64,000 nt of DNA from JAWSUT01 sp033549345 (GTDB lineage: Bacteria > Bacillota > Dethiobacteria > Dethiobacterales > Dethiobacteraceae): assembly GCA_033549345.1 (NCBI GenBank), contig JAWSUT010000003.1, positions 1-64,000 on the forward strand. Direction: 5' to 3'. The notes under the pieces are model-generated. The model made no database searches. It was not told where the DNA came from and worked only from the letters and a program-made list of their open reading frames with translations. Below, in pieces: positions 9,384-17,791 of this stretch (within the stretch, counting starts at the first letter, position 1; each line of letters begins with the position of its first letter). Made by a program: the position numbers and the translations under genes.

Positions 9384-10103
9384 ATGGGTTTGGCGGAGGA
9401 GATTCGGGGGGCGTTGGTGGGTTATGCCGATGAGAAGCGGGCGGAGGGGTCGCTGCGCTTTTTTAAAACAGGTCCCGGTGAGTATGGTGAGGGGGACCGG
9501 TTTATCGGTGTGACGGTGCCGCAGCAGCGGAAGGTGGCCAGGGCGTATGTTCAAAGGGCCGGGCTGGATGATATTGAGGAGCTGCTTGCGGATGATGTGC
9601 ATGAATACCGGCTGACGGCGCTTTTACTGCTGGTGTTAAAGTATCAAAAGGCGCAGACCGAGCTGGAAAAAGAAAAGATTGTTCATCTTTATCTGCAAAA
9701 TACGCACAAGGTGAATAACTGGGATCTGGTTGATTCTTCTGCGGATAAGATTCTCGGTGCATATTTGTTCGATAAAGACAAAAATATCCTGTATAAACTG
9801 GCTGGTTCAGAGAATCAGTGGGAGCAGCGGATTTCTGTGATTGCCACGTTTTATTTTATCAGGCAGGGTGAATTTGAGAATACATTACGTATCGCAAGAA
9901 TCCTGCTTGAACATCCCCATGACCTGATCCACAAAGCGGTGGGTTGGATGCTGCGGGAAGTGGGGAAACGGGATTTTGACACGGAAGTCGCCTTTTTAAA
10001 GGAGCATTATCCGCAGATGCCGCGGACAATGCTGCGTTATGCCATCGAAAAGTTTGATCCCTCGCTCAGGACAGCATTTCTCCAGGGCAATATTAAGCCT
10101 TGA
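9384..10103 (+). CDS. DNA alkylation repair enzyme (AlkD-like HEAT-repeat glycosylase)
   Basis: 239 residues resembling the AlkC/AlkD DNA alkylation repair family, all-helical HEAT-like repeats that excise cationic alkylated bases. Recognisable parts are GVTVPQQRKVARAY near residue 38, HEYRLTALLLLV, NNWDLVDSSADKILG in the middle and KAVGWMLREVGKRD toward the end, with RTMLRYAIEKF close to the C-terminus. In AlkD proteins the conserved Trp, Asp and Arg of these segments line the DNA cleft. ATG 9384 follows GAGGTG at 9372-9377. It is unrelated to the arginine genes around it and lies directly behind the palindromic element. Repair specificity is not readable. Confidence 0.85.
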   Translation: MGLAEEIRGALVGYADEKRAEGSLRFFKTGPGEYGEGDRFIGVTVPQQRKVARAYVQRAGLDDIEELLADDVHEYRLTALLLLVLKYQKAQTELEKEKIVHLYLQNTHKVNNWDLVDSSADKILGAYLFDKDKNILYKLAGSENQWEQRISVIATFYFIRQGEFENTLRIARILLEHPHDLIHKAVGWMLREVGKRDFDTEVAFLKEHYPQMPRTMLRYAIEKFDPSLRTAFLQGNIKP

Positions 10104-10126
10104 TTAACCGATGTAGTAGGTGTGAT

Positions 10127-10927
10127 ATGAGTCAGGTCAAAGAACGGGAAAAATTAATCGGGGTTTTTGATTCAGGTGTGGGTGGGCTGACGGTTTTGGC
10201 GTTGGCAGCAAAACTTTTGCCTGCAGAAAATTATATTTATTTTGGTGATACGGCCCATGCGCCCTACGGCAGCCGCAGTAAGGAAGAAGTGCGGCGGCTG
10301 AGCCTGGCTGCGGCTGAAATGCTTTGCAACCGGGGTTGTAAGGCTCTGGTTGTGGCCTGTAATACGGCCACAAGTGCTGCGGTACGGGAATTGCGGGAGA
10401 TTTATTCTGTTCCGGTCATCGGGATGGAACCGGCGGTAAAGCCTGCCCTGCAGCGGGGCGGTAAGGTTTTGGTGATGGCCACGCCGCTGACGCTTAAGGA
10501 AGAGAAGTTTAAGCGCCTTTGTTCCAGCTGTGGCGCCGATCAGGATAATGTGACGGTTCTGCCCTGTCCCGGGCTTGTGGAAATGGTGGAGAGGGGTGAG
10601 ACCGAGGGGCCGCTTGTGGAACAGACGCTGGCCAGGCTTTTTGCCGGTGTTGACCTGGAAGGAATTACTGCAGTGGTTCTTGGCTGTACGCATTATCTGT
10701 TTCTCAAAAAAGCGCTGTCACGTATTCTGCCTGTGGGCGTGGAATTTGTAGACGGCAATCTCGGAACGGTAAAACAACTGACCCGGCTGCTGGAGGCAAA
10801 CAAACTACTGCGGGATGGTACGGTTGCCGGTAATGTTGAGCTTCTCTCCAGCGGTGGCAATTCGTCAATTGTCATATTTAAAAAATTATATCAAATCGCA
10901 TTAGCGGAAACGGAGGGTTTAAAATGA
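10127..10927 (+). CDS. murI: Glutamate racemase
   Basis: Cofactor-independent racemization of L- to D-glutamate for peptidoglycan. The 266 residues carry the two catalytic cysteines C78 (VVACNTATS) and C187 (VLGCTHY) and the substrate loop FDSGVGG at 14-20. ATG 10127 gives the normal family start and has TAGTAGG just upstream; the open frame extends 27 bases further to a TTG without a ribosome site. The stop overlaps the argG start as ATGA, so murI and argG are translationally coupled, which is an unusual pairing. Confidence 0.95.
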   Translation: MSQVKEREKLIGVFDSGVGGLTVLALAAKLLPAENYIYFGDTAHAPYGSRSKEEVRRLSLAAAEMLCNRGCKALVVACNTATSAAVRELREIYSVPVIGMEPAVKPALQRGGKVLVMATPLTLKEEKFKRLCSSCGADQDNVTVLPCPGLVEMVERGETEGPLVEQTLARLFAGVDLEGITAVVLGCTHYLFLKKALSRILPVGVEFVDGNLGTVKQLTRLLEANKLLRDGTVAGNVELLSSGGNSSIVIFKKLYQIALAETEGLK

Positions 10928-12129
10928 AAAAAATTATTTTGGCGTATTCGGGTGGCCTGGACACATCCATTGCTATTACCTGGCTCAAAGAGAAATACAA
11001 CTGTGAAGTGGTGGCCATGGCGGCAGATGTCGGCCAGGGAGAAGAACTGGATCCCCTACATGAAAAGGCAATCAATTCAGGCGCCAGCAAACTTTACATA
11101 GAGGATGTCCGGGACGAGTTTATGCGTGATTTTGTCTTTCCGATGCTCAAATCCGGCGCATTCTATGAACAGAAATACTTATTGGGCACCTCCATCGCCC
11201 GGCCGGCCATCGCCAAGCGCCTGGTGGAAGTGGCGGAAAAGGAAGGAGCCGATGCCATTGCCCACGGTGCAACCGGCAAAGGAAACGACCAGGTTCGTTT
11301 CGAGCTGACGGTCAAAGCATTGGCACCACATTTGCAAATTGTGGCCCCCTGGCGTGAGTGGGATATCAAGTCCCGGGATGATGCCATCGACTATGCGGAA
11401 AAGCACGGTATCCCCATTCCCATAACAAGGGCCAAGCCATACAGCATGGACCGCAACATCTGGCACCTGAGCTACGAAGGCGGTATCCTGGAAGATCCGG
11501 ATGCGGAACCGGAGAAAGAAATGTTTTTGCTCACCGTAGATCCGGCGGATGCACCAGATACGCCTGAGTATGTGGAAATCGGTTTTGAGCAGGGTGTACC
11601 GGTGAGTGTAAACGGCAACAACCTGGCTCCTGTAGAACTGCTGACCGAACTCAACACGATCGCCGGCAGGCATGGCGTGGGACGTGTGGATATGGTGGAA
11701 AACCGCCTGGTGGGCATGAAGTCGCGGGGCGTGTATGAGACGCCGGGCGGCACGCTGCTCTACTATGCTCACAGGGAACTGGAGGCGCTCACACTGGACC
11801 GTGAGACGTCTCATTACAAGGAAGTGGTCGGGGTCAAGTACGGTGAACTGGTCTATAACGGACAATGGTACACCCCACTGCGGGAAGCGCTGGATGCATT
11901 TATTGACAGTACGCAGAAAAATGTAACGGGATCTGTACGCCTCAAGCTGTTTAAAGGAAACATGACGGTTGCGGGCAGGAAGTCCCCGTATTCTCTCTAC
12001 AGGGAAGATTTGGCCACATTCGGCGAAGATGTAATTTACAATCAGCGTGACGCAGAAGGGTTCATCAATTTGTTCGGCCTGCCTTTAAAGGTACAGGGCT
12101 TACTGGAAAAAGAGAAAAAACGGGGGTAA
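10924..12129 (+). CDS. argG: Argininosuccinate synthase
   Basis: ATP-dependent ligation of citrulline and aspartate to argininosuccinate. The 401 residues start with the PP-loop AYSGGLDTS (7-15); ATGKGNDQVRFE and the citrulline-site region KSRGVYETPGG follow. The ATG at 10924 overlaps the murI stop by four bases and is preceded by GGAGGG. argH begins four bases after the stop, so these two act as one unit, separate from the argC operon by the palindromic element and two unrelated genes. Confidence 0.97.
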   Translation: MKKIILAYSGGLDTSIAITWLKEKYNCEVVAMAADVGQGEELDPLHEKAINSGASKLYIEDVRDEFMRDFVFPMLKSGAFYEQKYLLGTSIARPAIAKRLVEVAEKEGADAIAHGATGKGNDQVRFELTVKALAPHLQIVAPWREWDIKSRDDAIDYAEKHGIPIPITRAKPYSMDRNIWHLSYEGGILEDPDAEPEKEMFLLTVDPADAPDTPEYVEIGFEQGVPVSVNGNNLAPVELLTELNTIAGRHGVGRVDMVENRLVGMKSRGVYETPGGTLLYYAHRELEALTLDRETSHYKEVVGVKYGELVYNGQWYTPLREALDAFIDSTQKNVTGSVRLKLFKGNMTVAGRKSPYSLYREDLATFGEDVIYNQRDAEGFINLFGLPLKVQGLLEKEKKRG

Positions 12130-12133
12130 CGGT

Positions 12134-13513
12134 GTGAAACTCTGGGGCGGACGGTTTAGTAAAGAAACAGATGCATTGGTGGAGGCGTTTACCGCTTCCA
12201 TTCCCTTTGACAAACGCCTATATGATGAGGATATCCGCGGCAGTATAGCGCACTGCCGTATGCTGGCCGCCTGCGGAATTCTCACAAAAGACGAGGCAGA
12301 AGCAATATTGGCAGGGCTTGCTGTGATTCGTGAGGAAATTGAGCGCGGCGAGATGGAATTTGACCTGTCACTGGAAGATATTCATATGCATATTGAAAAA
12401 AGGCTAATTGATAAAATCGGCCCTGTGGGCGGCAAGCTGCATACCGGCCGTTCCCGCAATGACCAGGTTGCGCTGGATATGCATCTCTTTGTCAAAAAGG
12501 AGATTTTGGTGGCGGCGTCACTCATCGAAAACCTGCAGGAAGCATTGATTGAGACGGCTGAGGCCAATCTGGATGCGGTGATGCCTGGCTACACCCACCT
12601 GCAGCGTGCCCAGCCCGTGCTTTTTTCCCATCACCTGATGGCCTACTTCTGGATGCTGCAGCGTGACCGGGAGCGGTTCCTCGACGGGTTTAAACGGGCG
12701 GACTGGCTGCCTCTGGGCGCCGGTGCGCTGGCGGGAACCACATTTCCCATTAACCGCAAGATGGTGGCGGATGAACTGGAGTTCTCGCAGCTGTACGAAA
12801 ACAGCATGGATGCGGTGAGCGACCGGGATTTTGTGCTGGAATACCTGTTTAATGCCTCACTGCTGATGACCCACCTCAGCCGTCTAAGCGAGGACCTCAT
12901 TCTGTGGAACTCGCAGGAATTCGGTTTTATTACACTGGATGATGCTTTTACCACCGGTTCGAGTATTATGCCGCAGAAAAAAAACCCGGATGTGGCTGAA
13001 CTGGTCCGGGGTAAAACGGGACGTGTGTATGGCAATCTGCTGGGCCTGCTTACGGTGCTAAAGGGGTTACCCATGGCGTATAACAAAGATATGCAGGAAG
13101 ATAAGGAAGGACTCTTTGATACGGTGGACACCATTCATGTGAGCCTGACCCTCTATGCGGCCATGCTGCGCACGCTGCAGGCGGATAAAAGCCGAATGTA
13201 TGCCGCTGTGGCCGGTGATTTCGCCAGCGCCACAGACCTGGCCGACTACCTGGTACGTAAAGGGCTGCCGTTTCGCGATGCCCATGCTGTGGTGGGCAGC
13301 CTGGTGGGTAAATGCGTAGCGGAAAAACGTCGCCTGGTGGATCTTTCGGTGGCGGAACTGCAGGAAGCAAGCCCGCTGTTCACAGCGGACGCACTGGATT
13401 TACTGCCGCCGGAAGCCTGTGTGGCGGCACGCAAATCACGTGGCGGCACAGCCTGGGAAGAAGTCCAATCACAGATACAAAAAGCAAAAGACTTACTAAA
13501 TAAGCATAAATGA
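12134..13513 (+). CDS. argH: Argininosuccinate lyase
   Basis: Splits argininosuccinate to arginine and fumarate, the last arginine step. Fumarase/aspartase fold, 459 residues. HTGRSRND (around 103-110), the catalytic histidine region GYTHLQRAQP and the superfamily signature GSSIMPQKKNPD (around 275-286) are all present. Start GTG 12134 gives MKLWGGRFSK, the family norm. The stop TGA at 13511-13513 lies inside the left arm of a 31-bp inverted repeat, so the insertion of that repeat may have set the present C-terminus. Confidence 0.96.
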   Translation: MKLWGGRFSKETDALVEAFTASIPFDKRLYDEDIRGSIAHCRMLAACGILTKDEAEAILAGLAVIREEIERGEMEFDLSLEDIHMHIEKRLIDKIGPVGGKLHTGRSRNDQVALDMHLFVKKEILVAASLIENLQEALIETAEANLDAVMPGYTHLQRAQPVLFSHHLMAYFWMLQRDRERFLDGFKRADWLPLGAGALAGTTFPINRKMVADELEFSQLYENSMDAVSDRDFVLEYLFNASLLMTHLSRLSEDLILWNSQEFGFITLDDAFTTGSSIMPQKKNPDVAELVRGKTGRVYGNLLGLLTVLKGLPMAYNKDMQEDKEGLFDTVDTIHVSLTLYAAMLRTLQADKSRMYAAVAGDFASATDLADYLVRKGLPFRDAHAVVGSLVGKCVAEKRRLVDLSVAELQEASPLFTADALDLLPPEACVAARKSRGGTAWEEVQSQIQKAKDLLNKHK

Positions 13514-13621
13514 AGACGCGGGGACAGGTTCCACTGTCCTCTTTTTTTTGCCCCAAAATGCAGTTATGCCTGTAGAAGTGGGGATATGAAGACAGTGGAA
13601 CCTGTCCCCGCGTCTTCATTT
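13508..13621. repeat. Inverted repeat, GGGGACAGG family, 31-bp perfect arms
   Basis: Arms at 13508-13538 and 13591-13621 are exact reverse complements over 31 bases and contain GACGCGGGGACAGGTTCC. The loop 13539-13590 holds a T8 run. Related but diverged pairs occur at 30063-30205, and a shorter relative at 60313-60342. Such GGGGACAGG repeats in Clostridia are commonly dispersed REP or MITE units mobilised by IS200-like Y1 transposases (general knowledge); none is encoded in this window. It could also act as an argH terminator through the hairpin. Confidence 0.85.
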
Positions 13622-13687
13622 GAAATATTTTTTTTGGAGAAGCAGGAATTAAGTGAACTTTCGCAAAATATATATCAGTAAGACAGA

Positions 13688-13698
13688 TGGTCAGACCA
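13688..13698. promoter_or_regulatory. Candidate FadR/LldR-type operator of the lactate operon
   Basis: TGGTCAGACCA is a perfect palindrome around a central base and matches the TGGT-n-ACCA core bound by GntR-family regulators of the FadR/PdhR/LldR branch. It lies 34 bases before the dehydrogenase start, and a FadR-branch regulator is encoded three genes downstream. A third partial GACCA half-site follows at 13703-13707. Confidence 0.6.
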
Positions 13699-13731
13699 AT
13701 AGACCACTTTAGTGTAAGGGAGGAAAATTAT

Positions 13732-15153
13732 ATGTATCAGCCTGTTACCGAAGAAATTGTTGCCCGGCTGCAGGAAATAGTCGGACAGAAAAATGTTATT
13801 TTTGATGACCCGGAAAAGTTGGAGACCTACTCACACGATGAACTGGCGGAAAAAGAGTATGCTCACATGCCTGAGGTGGTGGTAAAACCAGGCAGTGCTG
13901 AAGAAATTTCAGCGATAATGAAGCTGGCAAATGAAGCTAATATCCCGGTTACACCCCGGGGTGCGGGGACCGGCCTTTCCGGGGGCGGTGTTCCGGCCCA
14001 CGGCGGGATTCTCCTGTCTGTGGAAAACATGAACCGCATTCTTGAAGTGGATCTTGACAACCTGATGGTTGTGGTGGAGCCCGGTGTGGTTACCAATGAC
14101 ATTAATGAAGAGCTGAAACAGCACGGTGTGTTTTTTGCCGGCTATCCCATGAGTCTGCAGTCCTGCTTTGTGGGCGGGAATGTGGCCGAGAATGCCGGCG
14201 GCGGGCGGGCGATTAAATACGGTGTGACGGGCCGTTATATTATGGGCCTGGAAGTGGTGCTGCCCACCGGCGAAATTGTGGAGTTTGGCGGTAAGCGTGT
14301 CAAGGATGTGACAGGCTACAATATGGTGGGGTTAATGGTCGGTTCCGAGGGGACACTGGGAATTTACACAAAGATTATCATTAAGCTTTTGCCGCTTCCC
14401 ACATCGAAGATTGACCTTTTGGCACTGTTCCCCGATGTGGAGACAGCCATTAATGTTGTTCCCCTGATTATGACCAAAGGGCGCCTGATTCCCACGGGTA
14501 TTGAATTTATGGACCGTCTTTCCATCAGTACCACCCATGATTACCTTGGCGAAAAGATGCCGTATCCGGAAACGAATGCAGCACTGCTTATTGAGCTGGA
14601 CGGCACAAACCCGGACCAGCTGCGGGATGACGCCATGGCTGTGTCGGAAATTTTAATGGAAAATGGTGTGATAGAAGTTTATGCGGCGGAAACGCCCGAT
14701 ACTCAGGAAAAAATCTGGAAAGTGCGCCGCAATATCGCCGAAGCGTTTAAAGCGATTAGCCCGGTCCAGAGCCTGGAGGATATTGTTGTCCCCATTGCCC
14801 GGATTCCTGAACTGATGCCGTTTTTGGCCGAACTCCAGGAAAAGCATGATGTGCTGATTCCCTGCTACGGCCATGCCGGCGACGGAAATCTGCATGCCAC
14901 CATTGTTAAAAAGTCTGAAAGTTCCATGGAAACCTGGAAAGAGACACTGCCCAAAGTTCTCACGGAACTCTATGAAAAAGTCTTCTCCCTGGGCGGCACC
15001 ATCAGCGGTGAGCACGGCATCGGCCATAAGCGCAAAAAATATATGCCGCTTGTCCTGGGTGAAACAGAGATCGAACTGATGAAGAAAATTAAACTTGCTT
15101 TCGATCCGAAGAATATTCTCAACCCGGGCAAGATGTTTGATATTGAGCAGTAA
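13732..15153 (+). CDS. glcD: FAD-linked (D-)lactate/glycolate dehydrogenase, GlcD family
   Basis: 473 residues with an N-terminal PCMH-type FAD-binding domain (TPRGAGTGLSGGGVP around 77-91; EGTLGIYTKI further on) and a C-terminal FAD-oxidase domain with CYGHAGDGNLHAT and SGEHGIGHKRK, the conserved histidines of the GlcD/LldD2 family. It oxidises a 2-hydroxy acid, most likely D-lactate, to pyruvate. ATG 13732 follows AAGGGAGGAAA at 13716-13725; an upstream in-frame start at 13687 lies within the operator. The partner iron-sulfur subunit (GlcF) is not next to it, so the electron acceptor is unclear. Lactate permease follows. Confidence 0.9.
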   Translation: MYQPVTEEIVARLQEIVGQKNVIFDDPEKLETYSHDELAEKEYAHMPEVVVKPGSAEEISAIMKLANEANIPVTPRGAGTGLSGGGVPAHGGILLSVENMNRILEVDLDNLMVVVEPGVVTNDINEELKQHGVFFAGYPMSLQSCFVGGNVAENAGGGRAIKYGVTGRYIMGLEVVLPTGEIVEFGGKRVKDVTGYNMVGLMVGSEGTLGIYTKIIIKLLPLPTSKIDLLALFPDVETAINVVPLIMTKGRLIPTGIEFMDRLSISTTHDYLGEKMPYPETNAALLIELDGTNPDQLRDDAMAVSEILMENGVIEVYAAETPDTQEKIWKVRRNIAEAFKAISPVQSLEDIVVPIARIPELMPFLAELQEKHDVLIPCYGHAGDGNLHATIVKKSESSMETWKETLPKVLTELYEKVFSLGGTISGEHGIGHKRKKYMPLVLGETEIELMKKIKLAFDPKNILNPGKMFDIEQ

Positions 15154-15226
15154 AGCAATGAGGGGGTGAAAATGAACATTTAGGTTTGTTGTTGAAAAAT
15201 ACCTAGCAAAGGAGAGAGGAAAAACA

Positions 15227-16903
15227 ATGTCTCTGGGATTACTCGCTTTTATTGCTTCATTACCAATTCTTGTTACAATTTTCCTGATGGCAGGCCTGAT
15301 GTGGCCGGCCAAACGGGCGATGCCCATTGCCTGGGCGCTGGCAGCGCTGCTTGCGCTGGGTGTCTGGCAGATGGAACCTGTCCGCATCGCCGCGGCTACC
15401 ATTGAGGGAGCGCTTGGCGCTTTCAATATCCTTTTAATTGTGTTTGGTGCAATTCTTCTACTGAATACTCTGAAGAACAGCGGTGCTATGGTTGCCATTA
15501 ACAAAGGCTTTTACGGCATCAGCCAGGATCGGCGGGTGCAGGCCGTTATTGTCGGCTGGATTTTTGTCTCATTTATTGAAGGTGCGGCCGGGTTCGGCAC
15601 ACCTGCTGCGCTGGCAGCGCCGCTGTTGCTGGCTTTGGGATTCCCACCCCTGGCCGCAGCCATGATCGCGCTCATCTTTAACAGTACTTCTGTTACCTTT
15701 GGTGCGGTGGGGACTCCGGTAGTTGTGGGCGTCAAGAATGCGGTGGACGGCCTGCTGCCCGAAACGCTTGCCATGGGGACCTATCTCTATGACGTCGGTA
15801 TCTGGTCGGCGGTTATTCATGGGATCTTCGGGACATTCCTGCCGCTTCTGGCGATTTGCATGATGACCCGTTACTTTGGCAAGAACCGTTCCTTTAAGGA
15901 AGGCCTGGAAGCCGCCCCCTTTGCCATTTTCGGTGGTTTGGCGTTTACCGTTCCCTATTTTCTGATGGCATTCTTCGCCGGGCCTGAACTCCCTTCCGTC
16001 GTCGGCGCCCTTATTGGTATGCCCATTGTGATCGTTGCGGCGCGCCGGGGCTTCCTGGTACCCAAAAAGGCCTGGGATTTCCCCAAACCCACAGATAAAG
16101 AGTGGGGTGAGGACTGGGGCGAGCAGGCGGATGTGGAAGCAGCCTGTGCCCAGGAATGCAAAATTTCCCTCGGTATGGCCTGGCTGCCGTATGTGCTGAT
16201 TGCCGCACTGCTTCTGCTTACCCGCTTATCAACGGCAACGCTTCAGCCTCTGATGCGCAGCTGGAAGCTGTCATGGACGGCTATACTTGGCCAGTCGGGT
16301 GTCAACTATTCACTGGAGCCGCTTTGGATTCCGGGTATCATTCCCTTTGTGCTGGTAGCTCTTTTGACCATCTTCCTGCATCGCATGAAAGGCAGTGAGG
16401 TGGCCGATGCCTGGAAAACCACAATCAAGCAGCTGATTCCCGCCACCATTGCTTTGGTTTTTGCCGTGGGAATGGTACGGATCCTCGTTCAGTCCGGTGT
16501 CAACCAGGCCGGTATTGACGGGATGCTTTTGACAATGTCCCAGTTTGCGTCACGGATTGTCGGTGCGGGCTGGCCGTTTGTCTCGCCGTTTGTCGGTGTG
16601 CTCGGCGCATTTATCGCGGGCAGCAACACAGTCTCCAACATTCTTTTTGGCGGCTTTCAGTTTTCTGTTGCCGAAACGCTGGGGATTTCCACTACCATTG
16701 TTCTGGCATTGCAGGCTGTTGGCGGTGCCATCGGCAACATGATCTGTGTGCATAACGTTGTGGCAGCCTGTGCCGTGGTGGGCAACCTGGGCCAGGAAGG
16801 TAAGATCATCCGCAGAAACCTGCTGCCTGCAGCAATCTATGCCGCAGGAGCGGGTATCCTGGGTATGCTTCTCGTCTATGTTTTTGCTACAGGCGTATTT
16901 TAA
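15227..16903 (+). CDS. lctP: L-lactate permease
   Basis: LctP-family 2-hydroxy acid transporter in the cytoplasmic membrane, 558 residues with roughly 13 hydrophobic segments. Family stretches are visible: EGAAGFGTPAALAAPLL (about 120-136), the loop KAWDFPKP, and AGSNTVSNILFGGFQ near residue 465. Imports lactate or glycolate with protons. ATG 15227 has AAAGGAGAGAGG before it. Context: between a lactate dehydrogenase and a FadR-type regulator, followed by a strong terminator. Confidence 0.94.
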   Translation: MSLGLLAFIASLPILVTIFLMAGLMWPAKRAMPIAWALAALLALGVWQMEPVRIAAATIEGALGAFNILLIVFGAILLLNTLKNSGAMVAINKGFYGISQDRRVQAVIVGWIFVSFIEGAAGFGTPAALAAPLLLALGFPPLAAAMIALIFNSTSVTFGAVGTPVVVGVKNAVDGLLPETLAMGTYLYDVGIWSAVIHGIFGTFLPLLAICMMTRYFGKNRSFKEGLEAAPFAIFGGLAFTVPYFLMAFFAGPELPSVVGALIGMPIVIVAARRGFLVPKKAWDFPKPTDKEWGEDWGEQADVEAACAQECKISLGMAWLPYVLIAALLLLTRLSTATLQPLMRSWKLSWTAILGQSGVNYSLEPLWIPGIIPFVLVALLTIFLHRMKGSEVADAWKTTIKQLIPATIALVFAVGMVRILVQSGVNQAGIDGMLLTMSQFASRIVGAGWPFVSPFVGVLGAFIAGSNTVSNILFGGFQFSVAETLGISTTIVLALQAVGGAIGNMICVHNVVAACAVVGNLGQEGKIIRRNLLPAAIYAAGAGILGMLLVYVFATGVF

Positions 16904-16913
16904 AAAAATACCA

Positions 16914-16945
16914 GGATGGACGGGAAAATCCCGTCCATCCCCTTT
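16914..16945 (+). terminator. Hairpin terminator after lctP
   Basis: GGATGGACGGGA, a three-base loop and TCCCGTCCATCC (16914-16940) form a perfect 12-bp stem, followed by a C/T-rich tail. It separates the dehydrogenase-permease pair from the regulator gene, although readthrough is possible. Confidence 0.75.
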
Positions 16946-17013
16946 CCTTTTTGTTTGGGAATGATTATAGTAGTAATATAACAGTGACAAGACAGAAACA
17001 GGGAGAGACATAC

Positions 17014-17757
17014 GTGTTTAAACCGATAAAGCAAAAGAGAGTATATGAAGAAATTCTGGAGCAGATTAAAGGGTTGGTTTCTGAGGGTGAGTTAAAGCCC
17101 GGTGACCGTCTTATCTCGGAGCGTGAACTGGCCGAGCGCCTGCAGGTAAGCCGCGCATCCATCCGGGAAGCTTTCAGTGCGCTGGATATGATGGGAATCC
17201 TGGAGAGCAAGCCCGGCGGGGGTACTTTTATCCGGGAGGTTCCCCAGGATTCCATGATTAAACCGCTGGCACTGATGCTGATGCTCTACCAGAACAACAG
17301 CCTGGAAGTGCTGGAAGTCCGTGCCATGCTTGAAGCCGGCAGCGCAGCCCTTGCTGCGCGGCGTATTACACCGGAAGGTCTGGAAAAAATCAGGGAAGCG
17401 CTGGAAGAAATGGAGCAGGATGTTATGCTCGGTGCCATTGGGGAGCTGCCGGACGCCCGTTTTCACCTGGCTGTTGCCGAAGCCGCGGATAACCAGATTC
17501 TTATTCGCCTGATGAATACCGTCTCCGACCTGATTGTGGAAACAATGCGCTACAGCCGTGAACGGATGTTCCAGACACCGGGCAATAAGGTAAAACTGCT
17601 GCAGCAGCACAAGGAAATTTACAAAGCCATAGTTGCCAGGGACTCGGAAGCTGCGCGTGAAGCCATGCGGGCCCACCTTCGTTTTGTCCGCAAGGAAATT
17701 TCCTCCTATGAAGAAGAAAAAGAGGCGATGAAAAAGGATTTGCCCGAAACCTCTTAA
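17014..17757 (+). CDS. FadR/LldR-type GntR transcriptional regulator
   Basis: 247 residues. An N-terminal winged helix (about 10-75) has the GntR signature SERELAERLQVSRASIREA, and a C-terminal all-helical FCD ligand domain follows, with the metal-site pattern DARFHLAVAEAADN and the later histidine in MRAHLRF. FCD proteins sense small carboxylates; here lactate is the natural guess. GTG 17014 behind AGGGAGAG gives VFKPIKQKRVYEEI, the usual start of this branch. It likely controls the operon through TGGTCAGACCA at 13688 (inference from family and position). Confidence 0.9.
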   Translation: MFKPIKQKRVYEEILEQIKGLVSEGELKPGDRLISERELAERLQVSRASIREAFSALDMMGILESKPGGGTFIREVPQDSMIKPLALMLMLYQNNSLEVLEVRAMLEAGSAALAARRITPEGLEKIREALEEMEQDVMLGAIGELPDARFHLAVAEAADNQILIRLMNTVSDLIVETMRYSRERMFQTPGNKVKLLQQHKEIYKAIVARDSEAAREAMRAHLRFVRKEISSYEEEKEAMKKDLPETS

Positions 17758-17791
17758 AAGGGGGTAAATAAACGGCAAAGGAGCGTGTCAC

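Noticed and set aside
8811..9602. A 263-codon open frame on the minus strand
   Set aside because: It runs antisense through the argF end, the palindromic element and the AlkD gene, has low-complexity Pro/Thr/Arg-rich translation and no supported ribosome site.
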